Shown here: piece by piece, positions 7,695 through 16,754 of the stretch | Position numbering within the stretch: the stretch's first letter is position 1 | Layout of the letters: the number at the start of each line of letters is the position of its first letter | DNA from: DAIDKA01 sp036267975 | Lineage (GTDB): Bacteria; Pseudomonadota; Gammaproteobacteria; Steroidobacterales; Steroidobacteraceae | NCBI GenBank assembly: GCA_036267975.1 | Contig: DATAVA010000043.1 | Location: 1-64,000 of the forward strand | DNA length: 64,000 bases | Direction: 5' to 3' | Translations under genes and position numbers: made by a program | The notes under the pieces: generated by a model | Database searches by the model: none | What the model was told of the DNA's origin: nothing | The model's input: the letters and a program-made list of their open reading frames with translations, nothing else

Positions 7695-10202
7695 CTACTG
7701 AACCATGGTCGAGGCACTGCCCAGCAACGCTGCGCAGGCCGCCTTGGTCACGATGCCCGAGCGATTCGGCGTGCTGGCATAGGTGGGCGGCGTCAGGGTC
7801 GTGATCAGTGCATCCAATTCGGTCTGCACGGCGGCAAAGGTCGGCTGCGTAGCCAGATTGGCGCTGATGGTGCCGCCGACCAGATTCGTGTACAGCGCGT
7901 TGATCACCTTGTCACGGTTGCCACCGCTACCGACGATGTCGCTGAAGTAGCTGCCGCCCTGAGTCGGATCGAAACCCGCCCCGAAGACCGCCGTGCCGCG
8001 CGTGTTGACCATCTCACTGCAGTAGGCGATGGCCAGCTGCGAGATCGCGGTCTGGTTGGCCGCCGAGAAAGCGGTCAGATCGGGTACCGGTGGCAGCGCC
8101 GACAGCACGCTCGAGTACACCGAGGTGACATTGACATCCGTGGTCGGCACACCGGTCACCTTGGCCATGGTCTGCGACAGGCGCTCGAAGGTGCGGATGC
8201 CCAGATCCGGAACCTGCGGCCCGGGCACCGGTGCCGGCACGGCATAGGTCGAATCCGTGTAGGCATGCATCTGGGAGCCGATCTGGGCGAAGGTCAGGAA
8301 GAACTGATCGGCAGCCGGCCCCTTCTGCAGGGCAATGACGGCGCCCACATTCGACAGCAGCTCGCCGGTGGTGCTGTTGTAGTTGGCCGCAGTGATGGTG
8401 GTATTGAGCGGAATGTAACTCTGTCCCACCGTAGCCTCTGAGCCGTTGATGCCGATGCGGATGCCGCTGACGGGAATGCCATCAGGCTTCTGCGTCGGAT
8501 CGAGACTGATGAAAGTCGGATTCGTGAACAGGTACGAGTAGCTGTCGTTGAGACTGACCGTCATCATGATGTAGCTCTGCGGCACACCCGTCAGGGTCGT
8601 GACGTTGAACAGCAGGAAGTACTTCTGGCCCACCCCCGCGGCGTAGTTCTGCTGGATCTGCGCGAGGGTCAGGGCGCGGTTATGGATCGCGACCATGCGC
8701 AGCTCGCCCTGGAACTGGTTGGCGGTACCTGAGGTTTCGTTACCGACCACCAGTGCGAAGGTGTTGTCCCAGTTGGCCAGCGTGCCACCGCCAGCGGTAT
8801 CGACATCACCCGTGAATACGCCGTCGACGTACAGCTTGCGGCCATTGACCGCATCGTAGGTGAGCACGACGTGTTGCAAGGCCGCCTGGGCCAGCTGGTT
8901 CGTGGGATTGGTCACCAGCGCCGGCACACCATTGGTATCGGTGACGCTGCTGCGCACATTGGCCGCGTACTGGAATGCCATCTGCGACAGCGTCGCATTG
9001 CGCAGTTTCGGGCCACCCGAGTAGCTGACGATATTCGCGCCAGTCTGCGCGACGTTCGCAGGGGATACCCACGCCTCGATACTGAACTCGCCGGTGGAGG
9101 TGAGCATGTTGTACAGCTTGGCACTCGCGGTCGTGGTGCCCTGCGCCTTCGAGCCGGGCGCGAATACCACGCCCCACCCAGCGTCCCAGCTGTAGTTGCC
9201 AGTGAGGTTCAGATCCAGTTCCGGCTCCACGCCGCTGGTGTCGTAGGCGATGGTTCCGGTGCCGGTCTTGAACTCATAGAGCGCAATCTGGCTGGTCGTA
9301 TAACGGTTCTGGCCCGACGCCACCGTGCCGTCGTACATGGTCAGGGCCTTGGAAATCACCAGGGTCGGATCCACCTGCGTGGGAGTGATGCCATTGGCGA
9401 AAGTGGTGATGGCGCTCTGCATCGCCGCCGCGTCCGTGGCGCAATCGCTCCAGCAGTTGTGAAACTCGGTGCCCAGGCGCACGACAAAGCGCGACAACGC
9501 CGGATCGTCCAGATTCATCTTGGCCTGCGCGTTGGAGTAAGCCTCGTTGATATCGGCACTGGCGAAGTACGGCTGCTGCGGCGTGAGCGCGGTGGGCGCG
9601 TGGCAACGCGAGCACCACTGGCTCAGCAACGGATAGACCGTGCTCTGGAACGCCGCCGGCGAGGTCGGAAAGGTCTTGGCGCTGCCGACCGTCTCATCGG
9701 GGGGTGCGATGAGCTTGATCGTCTGGCTGCCCGTGGCCGAGGAACCGGCCCAGTTCTGGATCCACACCGTCAGGGTATCGCCGCAGGCCGATGGCGAAGC
9801 CAGCCAGCAGTTGTGGCCGCCGGAGACCTTCTGCACCATCGTTGATTGGTCGGGCTGCGCCAGATTCACCACGGTATTGGCGGCCTGGTACGCCAGGTTG
9901 ACATCATCCGTGCGCGCAAATTGGGGCGACTGGCCACCCTGCACGTGACAGCCCCCGCAGCGGTTGGTGGCCTTGATATTGGTCCACAGGTTGACCATGA
10001 AGGCCTGCACGTCCGCGTTGGCGGGCGGCGGACCGCTATAGGTCGGGGCCGAAGCCACCGTGGTATTGGGATTTGCGGTGGTCGGGGCGCCGCCACTGCA
10101 GGCACTCAGCGCAGCGAGTGCTGCGAGCGCAGCCAATGTGGCCAGCCGGCGCCGCTTGAGCCGCTGGGCAACGTTCGAAAACCAAAGTTGATAGGCGTTC
10201 AT
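7695..10202 (-). CDS. LamG-domain lipoprotein with two c-type heme motifs
   Basis: This 835-residue protein has a lipoprotein signal (ALSAC, lipidated C35). Two related heme modules follow: C82-GG-C85-H86 and C197-SR-C200-H201. Each is followed 44-47 residues later by HNCW (H130, H248), which may supply the second axial ligand. About residues 330-530 form a LamG/concanavalin-like jelly roll (GEFSIEAWVSPANVAQ, then DAVNGRKLYVDGVFTGDVD). The C-terminal third is beta-rich with no known motif. The start is the ATG at 10202, with GAGG six bases upstream; a TTG at 10214 overlapping the previous stop is less likely. The protein is probably anchored in the outer membrane, possibly surface-exposed, with a ligand- or polymer-binding domain coupled to electron transfer. 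Confidence 0.82.
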   Translation of the reverse strand: MNAYQLWFSNVAQRLKRRRLATLAALAALAALSACSGGAPTTANPNTTVASAPTYSGPPPANADVQAFMVNLWTNIKATNRCGGCHVQGGQSPQFARTDDVNLAYQAANTVVNLAQPDQSTMVQKVSGGHNCWLASPSACGDTLTVWIQNWAGSSATGSQTIKLIAPPDETVGSAKTFPTSPAAFQSTVYPLLSQWCSRCHAPTALTPQQPYFASADINEAYSNAQAKMNLDDPALSRFVVRLGTEFHNCWSDCATDAAAMQSAITTFANGITPTQVDPTLVISKALTMYDGTVASGQNRYTTSQIALYEFKTGTGTIAYDTSGVEPELDLNLTGNYSWDAGWGVVFAPGSKAQGTTTASAKLYNMLTSTGEFSIEAWVSPANVAQTGANIVSYSGGPKLRNATLSQMAFQYAANVRSSVTDTNGVPALVTNPTNQLAQAALQHVVLTYDAVNGRKLYVDGVFTGDVDTAGGGTLANWDNTFALVVGNETSGTANQFQGELRMVAIHNRALTLAQIQQNYAAGVGQKYFLLFNVTTLTGVPQSYIMMTVSLNDSYSYLFTNPTFISLDPTQKPDGIPVSGIRIGINGSEATVGQSYIPLNTTITAANYNSTTGELLSNVGAVIALQKGPAADQFFLTFAQIGSQMHAYTDSTYAVPAPVPGPQVPDLGIRTFERLSQTMAKVTGVPTTDVNVTSVYSSVLSALPPVPDLTAFSAANQTAISQLAIAYCSEMVNTRGTAVFGAGFDPTQGGSYFSDIVGSGGNRDKVINALYTNLVGGTISANLATQPTFAAVQTELDALITTLTPPTYASTPNRSGIVTKAACAALLGSASTMVQ

Positions 10203-10210
10203 GACTGACC

Positions 10211-11413
10211 TCAACTGCCCATGCAGTACACGGCGGCGGAGGAGAACAGCGACTTGTACTTATAGCCGCCAGACTTGAAGGTGCTCGTCATGCTGGATAC
10301 CTGGTTCAGGTCAGCCTGGCTGGACGGAGCCCGGTAACACACTGCCTGGAAGACCTTCTGTGCCTGGCACTGCGCGAAGGCCGCGCTGTGCGCCAGCTCG
10401 GTCCCTAAGGACTTCGCACCATTGCCGCTGCCCGGCAGCGTCGGATCCCAGCCGAGGACCTGGTTCGGGCCCTGACGCCAGCGGTTCGACCAGCTGTCGT
10501 CCGGGGTCACGAAACCCTGCGGGAAGTTGCCGGTGTTGATGTGGTATTTCGCCTGGGTCGTGCCCGCGGTGTACACCATCGCGCCGGTGTTCAGGCCGTC
10601 GCCGACGGCGGTGCCCGGAAAATCGTAGTACGCGAATGCCTGCGCCATCGGATCCATGCCACTGTGACAGCCGATGCAGCTGTTGAGGAATACGCGGCTG
10701 TCGCCACCGGGGGAACGGCTCACGTCCTGGCGGATGCGATCCGGGGGTCGGGTAATGTCTTCGACGGTTTCCATGTCATTGCACAGATGCGCGATCAGGG
10801 TGAAGCGGAACATGGCGCGGTTGGTGCCATTGATGAAGAACGAGGAGGCCGAGGCGCGCGTCGTCATCAGGCCCGCCGTGGCAGCAGTCGGAGTGCCGTA
10901 GACCCCGGACTGGGTGACGAGGGTCAACGTCGACTTCAGATCCACGCCCTGCGCTTCGGCCTGGGCGTAGTGATCATTGCCGCTGGTCGAAGGCGCCGGC
11001 AGGCCCGGCGCATTGCTCATATAGAGGATGTCCGCCGACAGCGCCGTGCTGAAATCCGCATCGTCGCGCACCATGCCAATGAAGGTGGCGACATAGTCAT
11101 TGAGCGGTGCGAACACCGTCTGGTCACGATTGGTCCACGGCATCGCGAAGTTCTTCAACGTCGTGTTGTAGAACTGCGGTGCCTGCAACGCGATGTTCGC
11201 AGCGCTGGCCGGATCGCCCCCCTGGATGAAGCCCGCCATCTGCGTAAGCTCAGTGGCGCTGGGTGGCACACCGGCAATGCGATCAAAGATGCGCTTTGCC
11301 TGTTCATTGGGACCCGCGCTGGCCGGCAGCGCACACAGCGCGGCAACCAGACTCACCAGCGCGAGCGTGCCAGCGGATCGGCGCGCGGATCGGAATCTCT
11401 GGATCGTGCTCAT
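10211..11413 (-). CDS. Exported protein with one CxxCH motif, DUF1588/1585-like region
   Basis: This 400-residue protein has a signal peptide ending near LPASAGP. Its early region (AKRIFDRIAGVPPSATELTQ) is helical. A typical heme-attachment site is SCIGCHSGMDPMAQAF, with C246, C249 and H250. The CHSGMDPMA context resembles planctomycete-type cytochrome-associated domains (DUF1588/DUF1585). The start is the ATG at 11413 with an AGGG-rich ribosome site; an upstream in-frame start at 11512 would add residues that do not look like a signal sequence. It lies immediately before the LamG-heme lipoprotein gene, and a TTGA junction hints at coupling. It is likely a periplasmic electron carrier or the heme partner of that lipoprotein. 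Confidence 0.78.
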   Translation of the reverse strand: MSTIQRFRSARRSAGTLALVSLVAALCALPASAGPNEQAKRIFDRIAGVPPSATELTQMAGFIQGGDPASAANIALQAPQFYNTTLKNFAMPWTNRDQTVFAPLNDYVATFIGMVRDDADFSTALSADILYMSNAPGLPAPSTSGNDHYAQAEAQGVDLKSTLTLVTQSGVYGTPTAATAGLMTTRASASSFFINGTNRAMFRFTLIAHLCNDMETVEDITRPPDRIRQDVSRSPGGDSRVFLNSCIGCHSGMDPMAQAFAYYDFPGTAVGDGLNTGAMVYTAGTTQAKYHINTGNFPQGFVTPDDSWSNRWRQGPNQVLGWDPTLPGSGNGAKSLGTELAHSAAFAQCQAQKVFQAVCYRAPSSQADLNQVSSMTSTFKSGGYKYKSLFSSAAVYCMGS

Positions 11414-11733
11414 GGGACGCCCTGTCTCCAACGTTTTGAACCTTGTGCGTGGCGGACTATACGCACGCAAAATGCCTGGTCGGAATGTCTCAAGAGGCCG
11501 ACGTCGCGTCATGCAGACATCCCCTCGGCGGCCCCTGTGCAGCTATGCTTCGCGCCGCGAGCCTCCTTTATAGGCAGGTATATGGAAGGCGCGCCCGGTA
11601 GCTGCCGGAGGAACTGTCCGGGCTGTGACGCATTCGACACAACTGTCAACGCTCCGGTGCGGATTACGTAATATGTGGCGTGCGTTTGGAGCCTGTCTGG
11701 CAGCGGGCCCAAGCTGTGGCGGGTGGAGCGAAC
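11414..11733. promoter_or_regulatory. 320-base divergent intergenic region of the redox locus
   Basis: No supported gene lies here. The region separates the minus-strand heme genes from the plus-strand propeller operon, so it should carry promoters for both. A weak plus-strand candidate is CTGTCA (11643-11648) with TACGTA at 11665. A weak minus-strand minus-10-like TATAAA lies at 11567-11572. Neither matches a strong sigma70 promoter. No clear operator or riboswitch was recognised. Confidence 0.4.
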
Positions 11734-14529
11734 TTGAAAGCGTCCCGATCAAATCTGCAAATCAAACTATCCGACTGTCGCCCCGCGCGGGTGCTGCGGT
11801 GCGCGCTGGTTTGCGTTGCGGCCGCTATTCTGGCGGCGTGTAGCAGCGGCGCCGGCAATGTGCAGACCGCCAGTGGTCAAACCTCCGACCCGGCGACCGT
11901 CGACTTCCCGATTTTTTACGTCAAACGCTACAGCGTGCCCACCCAGGCAGCGACGCAGGCGCCCTCGCAGGATCTGCGCATGCTGCGCTTTGCGATTCCG
12001 TCCGCGGATCTGTTCATGCGCAGCCGCGCCTCCCCGAGCGGCATCGAATCGAATGTGACGGCGCGTATCACCGGCACCGGCACCGCGACCGCCAAGAATT
12101 ACGACATCAAGGATGTGAGTGCCTCGCCTGACGGCACCACCATCGTGTTCGCCATGCGCGGGCCGCTCACCGCCAACATGCAGCAGAACAAGGCGCCCTC
12201 GTGGCGCATCTGGCAATACGTAATCGCCACCGACACGCTGAGCCTCGTCGTCAATCCGGACACCGACCCGGACCCTGCGACGGTCAACGATGTCGCACCG
12301 CAATTCCTGCCCGACGGCCGCATCGTCTTCAGCTCGACGCGGCAGCGCCAGTCCGAGGCCATCCTGCTCGATGAAGGCAAGCCGCAGTTCATCGCCCAGG
12401 ACGAAGCCAACACCGAGCCCGCCTTCGTACTGCACGTCATGAACGGCGATGGCACCAACATCCACCAGATCTCGTTCAACCAGAGTCATGACCGCGATCC
12501 CACCGTGCTCGCGAACGGCCGGGTCATGTGGACCCGTTGGGATGATGCACCGGGCAAGGACGGCATGCATCTGTACAGCTCCAATCCGGACGGCACCGAT
12601 ATGCAGCTGCTGTACGGGGCCAACAGCCACGCGACCGGCACCACTGCCGACGGTCTCAACAACAGCGTCATTCAGTTCGTGAAGACGCATGAGATGCAGG
12701 ACGGCCGCATCCTCGCGCTGGTGCGACCCTTCGCCTACGCCAATGTCAACGACACCGGCGGCGATCTGATCATCATCGACACGACCGACTACGTGGAGAA
12801 TACCCAGCCGGCCGTGGCGGGTGCCGCCGCCAGCGGGCCGGCGCAGACCCTGGCAACCACGAATCCGGTGCTGACCGTCCCGGGTCCTTCCCCCGGCGGC
12901 CGTTTCTACTCGGGCTTTCCGCTGTGGGATGGCACCGGGCGCATCCTCGCAAGCTGGACACAGTGCCGGATCCTGAACACCTCCGTCACCCCCAATACGG
13001 CGACCGCATGCACCCCCGCGACGCTGGCCGATCCGAACGCGAAGTCGGCACCGCCTGTGTACAGCGTGTGGATGTTTGACCCGGCTGCGAATACCCTGCA
13101 GCCGATCATGCAACCCGCGGACGGGGTCATGATCACGGATCTGGTGGCGGCCCAGCCGCGCACCCTGCCGTCCGAAATCGTCGATCAGCAGCCCGGCGTC
13201 ACCCTCGACCAGGACATGGCGAATGCGGGGGTCGGTGCGATCGACATCCGCAGCGTCTACGACTTCGATGGCGTCGACACCGCCAAGCCCAGTACCACCG
13301 GAGTGGCGAACCCGGCCGTGACCGCGCCGGACCTGCGCCTGGCGCGCTTCATCCGGCTCGAGAAGGCGGTGTCCATTCCGGACCCGCAGACCCTCAAACT
13401 GGATGCTGCGGCCTTTGGTGCCACCAACGACATGCGCGAGATTTTGGGTTACGCGCCGGTGCAGCCGGACGGCTCGGTGGTCATCCAGGTGCCCGCGTAC
13501 GTGGCGTTCCAGATCAGCATCCTGGATGCCACCGGCAAGCGCATCAGCCCGGTGCATGATGCCTGGCTACAGGTCACGCCCGGTGAAACAGTGCATTGCA
13601 ACGGCTGCCATACCCCGGCCGCGCAGCAGACCCCGCTGCCCGGGCAGACCGCCGTGTCGCATGGCCGTGCCGGTGCATTCGCGTCGGCCTATGCCGGCGG
13701 CAACGCCTCGATCCCGTTCACCAATTCAATGGCGAGCTACACGACGAACACGGGCGGCACCGAGCCGCTGGTCCCGACGCTGGGCGGACAGACCATGGCC
13801 GAAACCCTCAGCGCCGCCAGCTGCGCCGGGGATACGCCGCACTGTCTGCAGAACATCCCCAGTGTGAACCTGATCTACAGCGATGTTTGGACCAATCCGA
13901 GTGCGGCACCGCTCGGCACACCGATCGCGCTGTCCTATGATTCGACCCTGACGACCAATATCAACTGGCAGATTCCAACCGCCGCCAACTGCCTCATCGC
14001 CTGGTCATCGACCTGTCGCATCATTCTCAACTACAACGAACAGATTCAGCCGCTGTGGACCGTGTCACGCACCTATGCCGGCGGTGTGGCCGCGGGCCAG
14101 ACCGGCGCATGCACGATGTGCCATGGTCCGACGAGTGCGGCGGCCGCTCCGCAGGTACCCGCTGGCGTCACGCAACTGGATCTGACCAACAATCCTTCCA
14201 ACGAAGAGCCACTGCAGCCGGTCTCATATCGCAGACTGCTGTTTGCCCATGACGAACAGCAGCTTATGATGGGGGTGCTGACCGACGTGACGGTGCCTGG
14301 ACCCATTGATCCGACCACGGGCCTGCCGACGCAGGTTCCGGTTACCATTGGCCCGCCGATGAACGCCGGCAATGCACGGGGGTCGACGCAGTTCTTTCAG
14401 GATTTTGCGACGGGCGGAACGCACGCGGGATATCTCAGTCCGGCGGAGCTGCGGGTGATTTCCGAGTGGCTGGATATAGGGGCTCAGTATTTCAACAATC
14501 CATTTGATCCAGCCGCGCCCCTCGATTGA
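11734..14529 (+). CDS. Beta-propeller lipoprotein with two CxxCH motifs (hydrazine-synthase-alpha-like)
   Basis: This 931-residue lipoprotein has lipobox ILAAC with lipidated C36. The N-terminal half has PD40/WD40-like blades: SASPDGTTIVFAM, PQFLPDGRIVFSSTRQ and HDRDPTVLANGRVMWTRWD. Two heme-type motifs lie in the C-terminal part, HCNGCH (C622, C625, H626) and ACTMCH (C793, C796, H797). The arrangement resembles proteins assigned to the HZS-alpha middle-domain family. That does not imply anammox chemistry, because such proteins are widespread and uncharacterised. I chose the TTG at 11734, since GGAG sits five bases upstream and it leaves a normal lipoprotein signal; a GTG at 11680 is the alternative. 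It leads the plus-strand operon running to DUF3570. Confidence 0.78.
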   Translation: MKASRSNLQIKLSDCRPARVLRCALVCVAAAILAACSSGAGNVQTASGQTSDPATVDFPIFYVKRYSVPTQAATQAPSQDLRMLRFAIPSADLFMRSRASPSGIESNVTARITGTGTATAKNYDIKDVSASPDGTTIVFAMRGPLTANMQQNKAPSWRIWQYVIATDTLSLVVNPDTDPDPATVNDVAPQFLPDGRIVFSSTRQRQSEAILLDEGKPQFIAQDEANTEPAFVLHVMNGDGTNIHQISFNQSHDRDPTVLANGRVMWTRWDDAPGKDGMHLYSSNPDGTDMQLLYGANSHATGTTADGLNNSVIQFVKTHEMQDGRILALVRPFAYANVNDTGGDLIIIDTTDYVENTQPAVAGAAASGPAQTLATTNPVLTVPGPSPGGRFYSGFPLWDGTGRILASWTQCRILNTSVTPNTATACTPATLADPNAKSAPPVYSVWMFDPAANTLQPIMQPADGVMITDLVAAQPRTLPSEIVDQQPGVTLDQDMANAGVGAIDIRSVYDFDGVDTAKPSTTGVANPAVTAPDLRLARFIRLEKAVSIPDPQTLKLDAAAFGATNDMREILGYAPVQPDGSVVIQVPAYVAFQISILDATGKRISPVHDAWLQVTPGETVHCNGCHTPAAQQTPLPGQTAVSHGRAGAFASAYAGGNASIPFTNSMASYTTNTGGTEPLVPTLGGQTMAETLSAASCAGDTPHCLQNIPSVNLIYSDVWTNPSAAPLGTPIALSYDSTLTTNINWQIPTAANCLIAWSSTCRIILNYNEQIQPLWTVSRTYAGGVAAGQTGACTMCHGPTSAAAAPQVPAGVTQLDLTNNPSNEEPLQPVSYRRLLFAHDEQQLMMGVLTDVTVPGPIDPTTGLPTQVPVTIGPPMNAGNARGSTQFFQDFATGGTHAGYLSPAELRVISEWLDIGAQYFNNPFDPAAPLD

Positions 14530-14548
14530 TGGCGGCCGCACTGCTGCC

Positions 14549-15316
14549 ATGTTGCGATGCGTGCGGGTGGCATGCGCCCTGAGCGCCGTGCTGGTGTGGC
14601 TGTGCCTCGCGGCAGGCGCGCGGCCAGCGCAGGCAGCCGGGGCCTACCTGCAGGTTTTCGTGCAGGCGCCTTATCTCGAGCTGCATACCGGACCCGGGCG
14701 CGGCTATCCGGTTTTCAATGTGGTCGATCGGGATGCCAGCGTCGATGTGCTCAAACGCTACACGGACTGGTTCAAGGTGCGCACCACCCGCGGTGTGGAG
14801 GGCTGGGTCTCGGCACATGACATGGAGCAGACCACGCTGGCCGATGGCAGCCACTTTCACTATGACGTGGGTGACCTCAATGCCTTCACTTCGCATCGCT
14901 TCGAGGCCGGCGCATTCTTCTATGGCGACTACGGCGGCGCTTCGGCCGTTTCGGCCTATGGCGCCGTGTTCTTCAACCCCAACCTCGCGGCCGAACTGTC
15001 AGTCGGTGAATTCCTGGGCAAGGCCTCCGATGGCACCACGCTCGATCTCGGCCTGGTGCACATCTTCTATCCGCAGGCGCGGCTGGCTCCGTTCGTGATG
15101 CTGGGGACCGGCATGGTGCGCATCGAACCCAAGGCGACCCTGGTTCAGCCCGATGACCGCCTCGAGCAATCGGCCTATGTGGGGGGTGGACTGCGTTACT
15201 ACCTGACACGACGCTTCTTCCTGCGTGGCGAATACAAAGAACACATCATTTTCACCAACCGCAACCAAAACCAGCAGGTGGACGAATGGAAATTCGGCTT
15301 CGCATTCTTCTTCTGA
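14549..15316 (+). CDS. SH3-domain plus outer-membrane beta-barrel protein
   Basis: This 255-residue protein has a signal peptide (to about AQAAG, residue 31). A bacterial SH3 domain (about 35-95) contains LELHTGPGRGYPVFNVV and the closing EGWVSAHDM. An eight-strand-like beta-barrel domain (about 105-255) has alternating hydrophobic strands and ends in FGFAFFF with a terminal Phe, as outer-membrane proteins do. The barrel resembles the OMP_myx_plus group (TIGR04565 as I recall it), found in myxobacteria and some gammaproteobacteria. An earlier in-frame start at 14504 would overlap the previous gene; the ATG at 14549 gives a cleaner signal peptide. It overlaps the next gene by 31 bases. The SH3 part may bind peptidoglycan or a protein partner. 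Confidence 0.8.
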   Translation: MLRCVRVACALSAVLVWLCLAAGARPAQAAGAYLQVFVQAPYLELHTGPGRGYPVFNVVDRDASVDVLKRYTDWFKVRTTRGVEGWVSAHDMEQTTLADGSHFHYDVGDLNAFTSHRFEAGAFFYGDYGGASAVSAYGAVFFNPNLAAELSVGEFLGKASDGTTLDLGLVHIFYPQARLAPFVMLGTGMVRIEPKATLVQPDDRLEQSAYVGGGLRYYLTRRFFLRGEYKEHIIFTNRNQNQQVDEWKFGFAFFF

Positions 15317-16005
15317 CAGTACTGCTGGGCCTCTCGGGCAGCGTGTCGGGATGCGCGACGCTGCGTCACCTGTTTGGCCATGACGCCGCGCCGCCGGCGC
15401 CCGCGGACGATGGCGCCAGCACCGACCGTACCGCCGAAGGGGACAGCACGCCGCCGCGCGTGATCGAGCCGGAGGTCGAGCGACGCAACGTCAAGGTGCC
15501 CCGGATCAAGTCTCAGGACATCGAACTGGGCGGTTACGTCGGTACCTTGAACATCGAGGATTTCGGCGCCCACCGGGTATTCGGCGTGCAGCTGGCCTAC
15601 CACGTGACCGAGGATTTCTTCCTGCAGGCCGAGGCCGGACGCTCCAAGGGGGGTCGGACCAGCTTCGAAACACTTAGCAATATCTCACTGCTTACCGACA
15701 ATGAGAGATGGTTCAAGTACTACGACATGTCGGTAGGCTACAACTTCCTGCCTGGCGAGGTTTTTATCGGTCGCAACCACGCCATGACGAGTTCGTTCTA
15801 CATCCTGGCGGGAGTCGGGGCCACGGACTTTGGCGGTGACTCCAAGTTCACCGCCAATTTCGGTGCCGGCTACAAGGTGCTGCCGACGGACTGGCTCGCA
15901 GTCCACGTCGCCGTCGAGGACCGGGTGTTCAACTCCGACCTGTTGGGTGTGAACAAGCTCGCCAGCAACCTCGAGGCCCACCTGGGTCTGACCGTCTTTT
16001 TTTAG
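15286..16005 (+). CDS. Outer-membrane beta-barrel lipoprotein
   Basis: This 239-residue protein has a lipobox (SVSGC, C23), a low-complexity Pro/Asp-rich linker (about 33-65) and then a barrel domain. The barrel starts near IELGGYVGTLNIEDFG and ends LGLTVFF with a terminal Phe. It appears to be a paralogue in architecture of the barrel encoded just upstream, with the SH3 domain replaced by a lipid anchor and linker. It belongs to the same outer-membrane barrel group as its neighbour. It overlaps the upstream gene by 31 bases and precedes the thioredoxin gene by 12 bases, so it is co-transcribed with both. Function unknown; a structural or porin-like partner of the TPR or heme proteins is a reasonable guess. 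Confidence 0.8.
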   Translation: MEIRLRILLLTVLLGLSGSVSGCATLRHLFGHDAAPPAPADDGASTDRTAEGDSTPPRVIEPEVERRNVKVPRIKSQDIELGGYVGTLNIEDFGAHRVFGVQLAYHVTEDFFLQAEAGRSKGGRTSFETLSNISLLTDNERWFKYYDMSVGYNFLPGEVFIGRNHAMTSSFYILAGVGATDFGGDSKFTANFGAGYKVLPTDWLAVHVAVEDRVFNSDLLGVNKLASNLEAHLGLTVFF

Positions 16006-16017
16006 GAGTGCAGCAAC

Positions 16018-16515
16018 ATGCTCACGCGATGGACGAAATTTGGCTTCGTCGCCCTGGCTACCGTGTTTCTCGCCACGGCGGTGAACGCCGCGGGTGAGGA
16101 GCCTGCCCCGACCTTCAGCCTGCCCAGCCGCAGCGGCGGCACCATTGACCTGGCCCAATTCAAGGGCCAGGTTGTCATGATCAATTTCTGGGCGAGCTGG
16201 TGCGTCCCGTGCCGGCAGGAAATGCCGCTGCTGGAAAGCATTTACAAAAAATACAAGCCACTGGGCTTCACCCTCATCGGCGTGAATGTCGAACCGGATC
16301 AGAAGGAAGCCGAAAACTTCCTGAAACAGACTCCGGTGAGCTTTCCGGTACTGTTCGACGCCAAGAGCAAGGTCAGCGGCCTTTATAACGTGCAGGTCAT
16401 GCCCACCACGGTATTCATTGATCGCAAGGGCAACGTGCGCCTGGTGCATCAAAGCTACCAGCCCGGTGCCGAAAACCTCTATATGGATCAGATCCGTACC
16501 CTCATCCGGGAATGA
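16018..16515 (+). CDS. TlpA-family exported thioredoxin, CVPC active site
   Basis: This 165-residue protein has a signal peptide (cleavage near AVNAAGE) and a complete TlpA/ResA-like thioredoxin fold. It contains APTFSLPSRSGG, the active site NFWASWCVPC with C62 and C65, and the cis-proline loop VQVMPTTVFIDRKG. It is expected to act as a periplasmic thiol-disulfide reductase. It lies in an operon with barrel proteins, DUF4266 and DUF3570, an arrangement I recall as recurrent with ApbE. Its stop overlaps the DUF4266 start by ATGA. The operon has five CxxCH motifs nearby, so reduction of apocytochrome cysteines is a plausible task. Maturation of the cysteine-containing DUF4266 protein is another. 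Confidence 0.92.
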   Translation: MLTRWTKFGFVALATVFLATAVNAAGEEPAPTFSLPSRSGGTIDLAQFKGQVVMINFWASWCVPCRQEMPLLESIYKKYKPLGFTLIGVNVEPDQKEAENFLKQTPVSFPVLFDAKSKVSGLYNVQVMPTTVFIDRKGNVRLVHQSYQPGAENLYMDQIRTLIRE

Positions 16516-16754
16516 TGATGCGCATCACCGGTGTGCTCGGCTTGCTCGCGACCTTAGGTGTCATGGCGCAGCTGTGCGCCTGTGCACCCATTCAGCCGTG
16601 GGTGAAACCCTACGAGCGCGAGCGGCTGGCTGATCCAATCATGGCCTTTGACCCTAATCCGATCTCCTCGCAATACATGGAGCACGTGTTCGACGTGCGC
16701 GCCGCGGCACGCGGCGGCAACGGCGCCGCCGGCGGCGGTTGCGGATGCAATTGA
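16512..16754 (+). CDS. DUF4266 small lipoprotein
   Basis: This 80-residue protein has a short signal with a lipobox-like LCAC (C24), followed by the family core WVKPYERERLADPIMAFDP. The C-terminus is Gly-rich and ends GGGCGCN, a hallmark of DUF4266. Its biochemical role is unknown. It is regularly found between a TlpA thioredoxin and DUF3570, with ApbE close by, exactly as here. The start overlaps the thioredoxin stop by four bases, and its own end overlaps the DUF3570 start by ten bases, so the three proteins are probably made in fixed proportion. The paired C-terminal cysteines could bind metal or be thioredoxin substrates; that is inference. Confidence 0.88.
   Translation: MMMRITGVLGLLATLGVMAQLCACAPIQPWVKPYERERLADPIMAFDPNPISSQYMEHVFDVRAAARGGNGAAGGGCGCN

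Noticed and set aside
11643..11672. Possible sigma70 promoter for the propeller operon
   Set aside because: Neither hexamer matches consensus well; mentioned only as a weak candidate in the intergenic entry.
11767..13557. Minus-strand open frame of almost 600 codons opposite the propeller lipoprotein
   Set aside because: Composition is His/Arg/Gly-heavy with no recognisable domain, while the plus strand has lipobox, blades and heme motifs.
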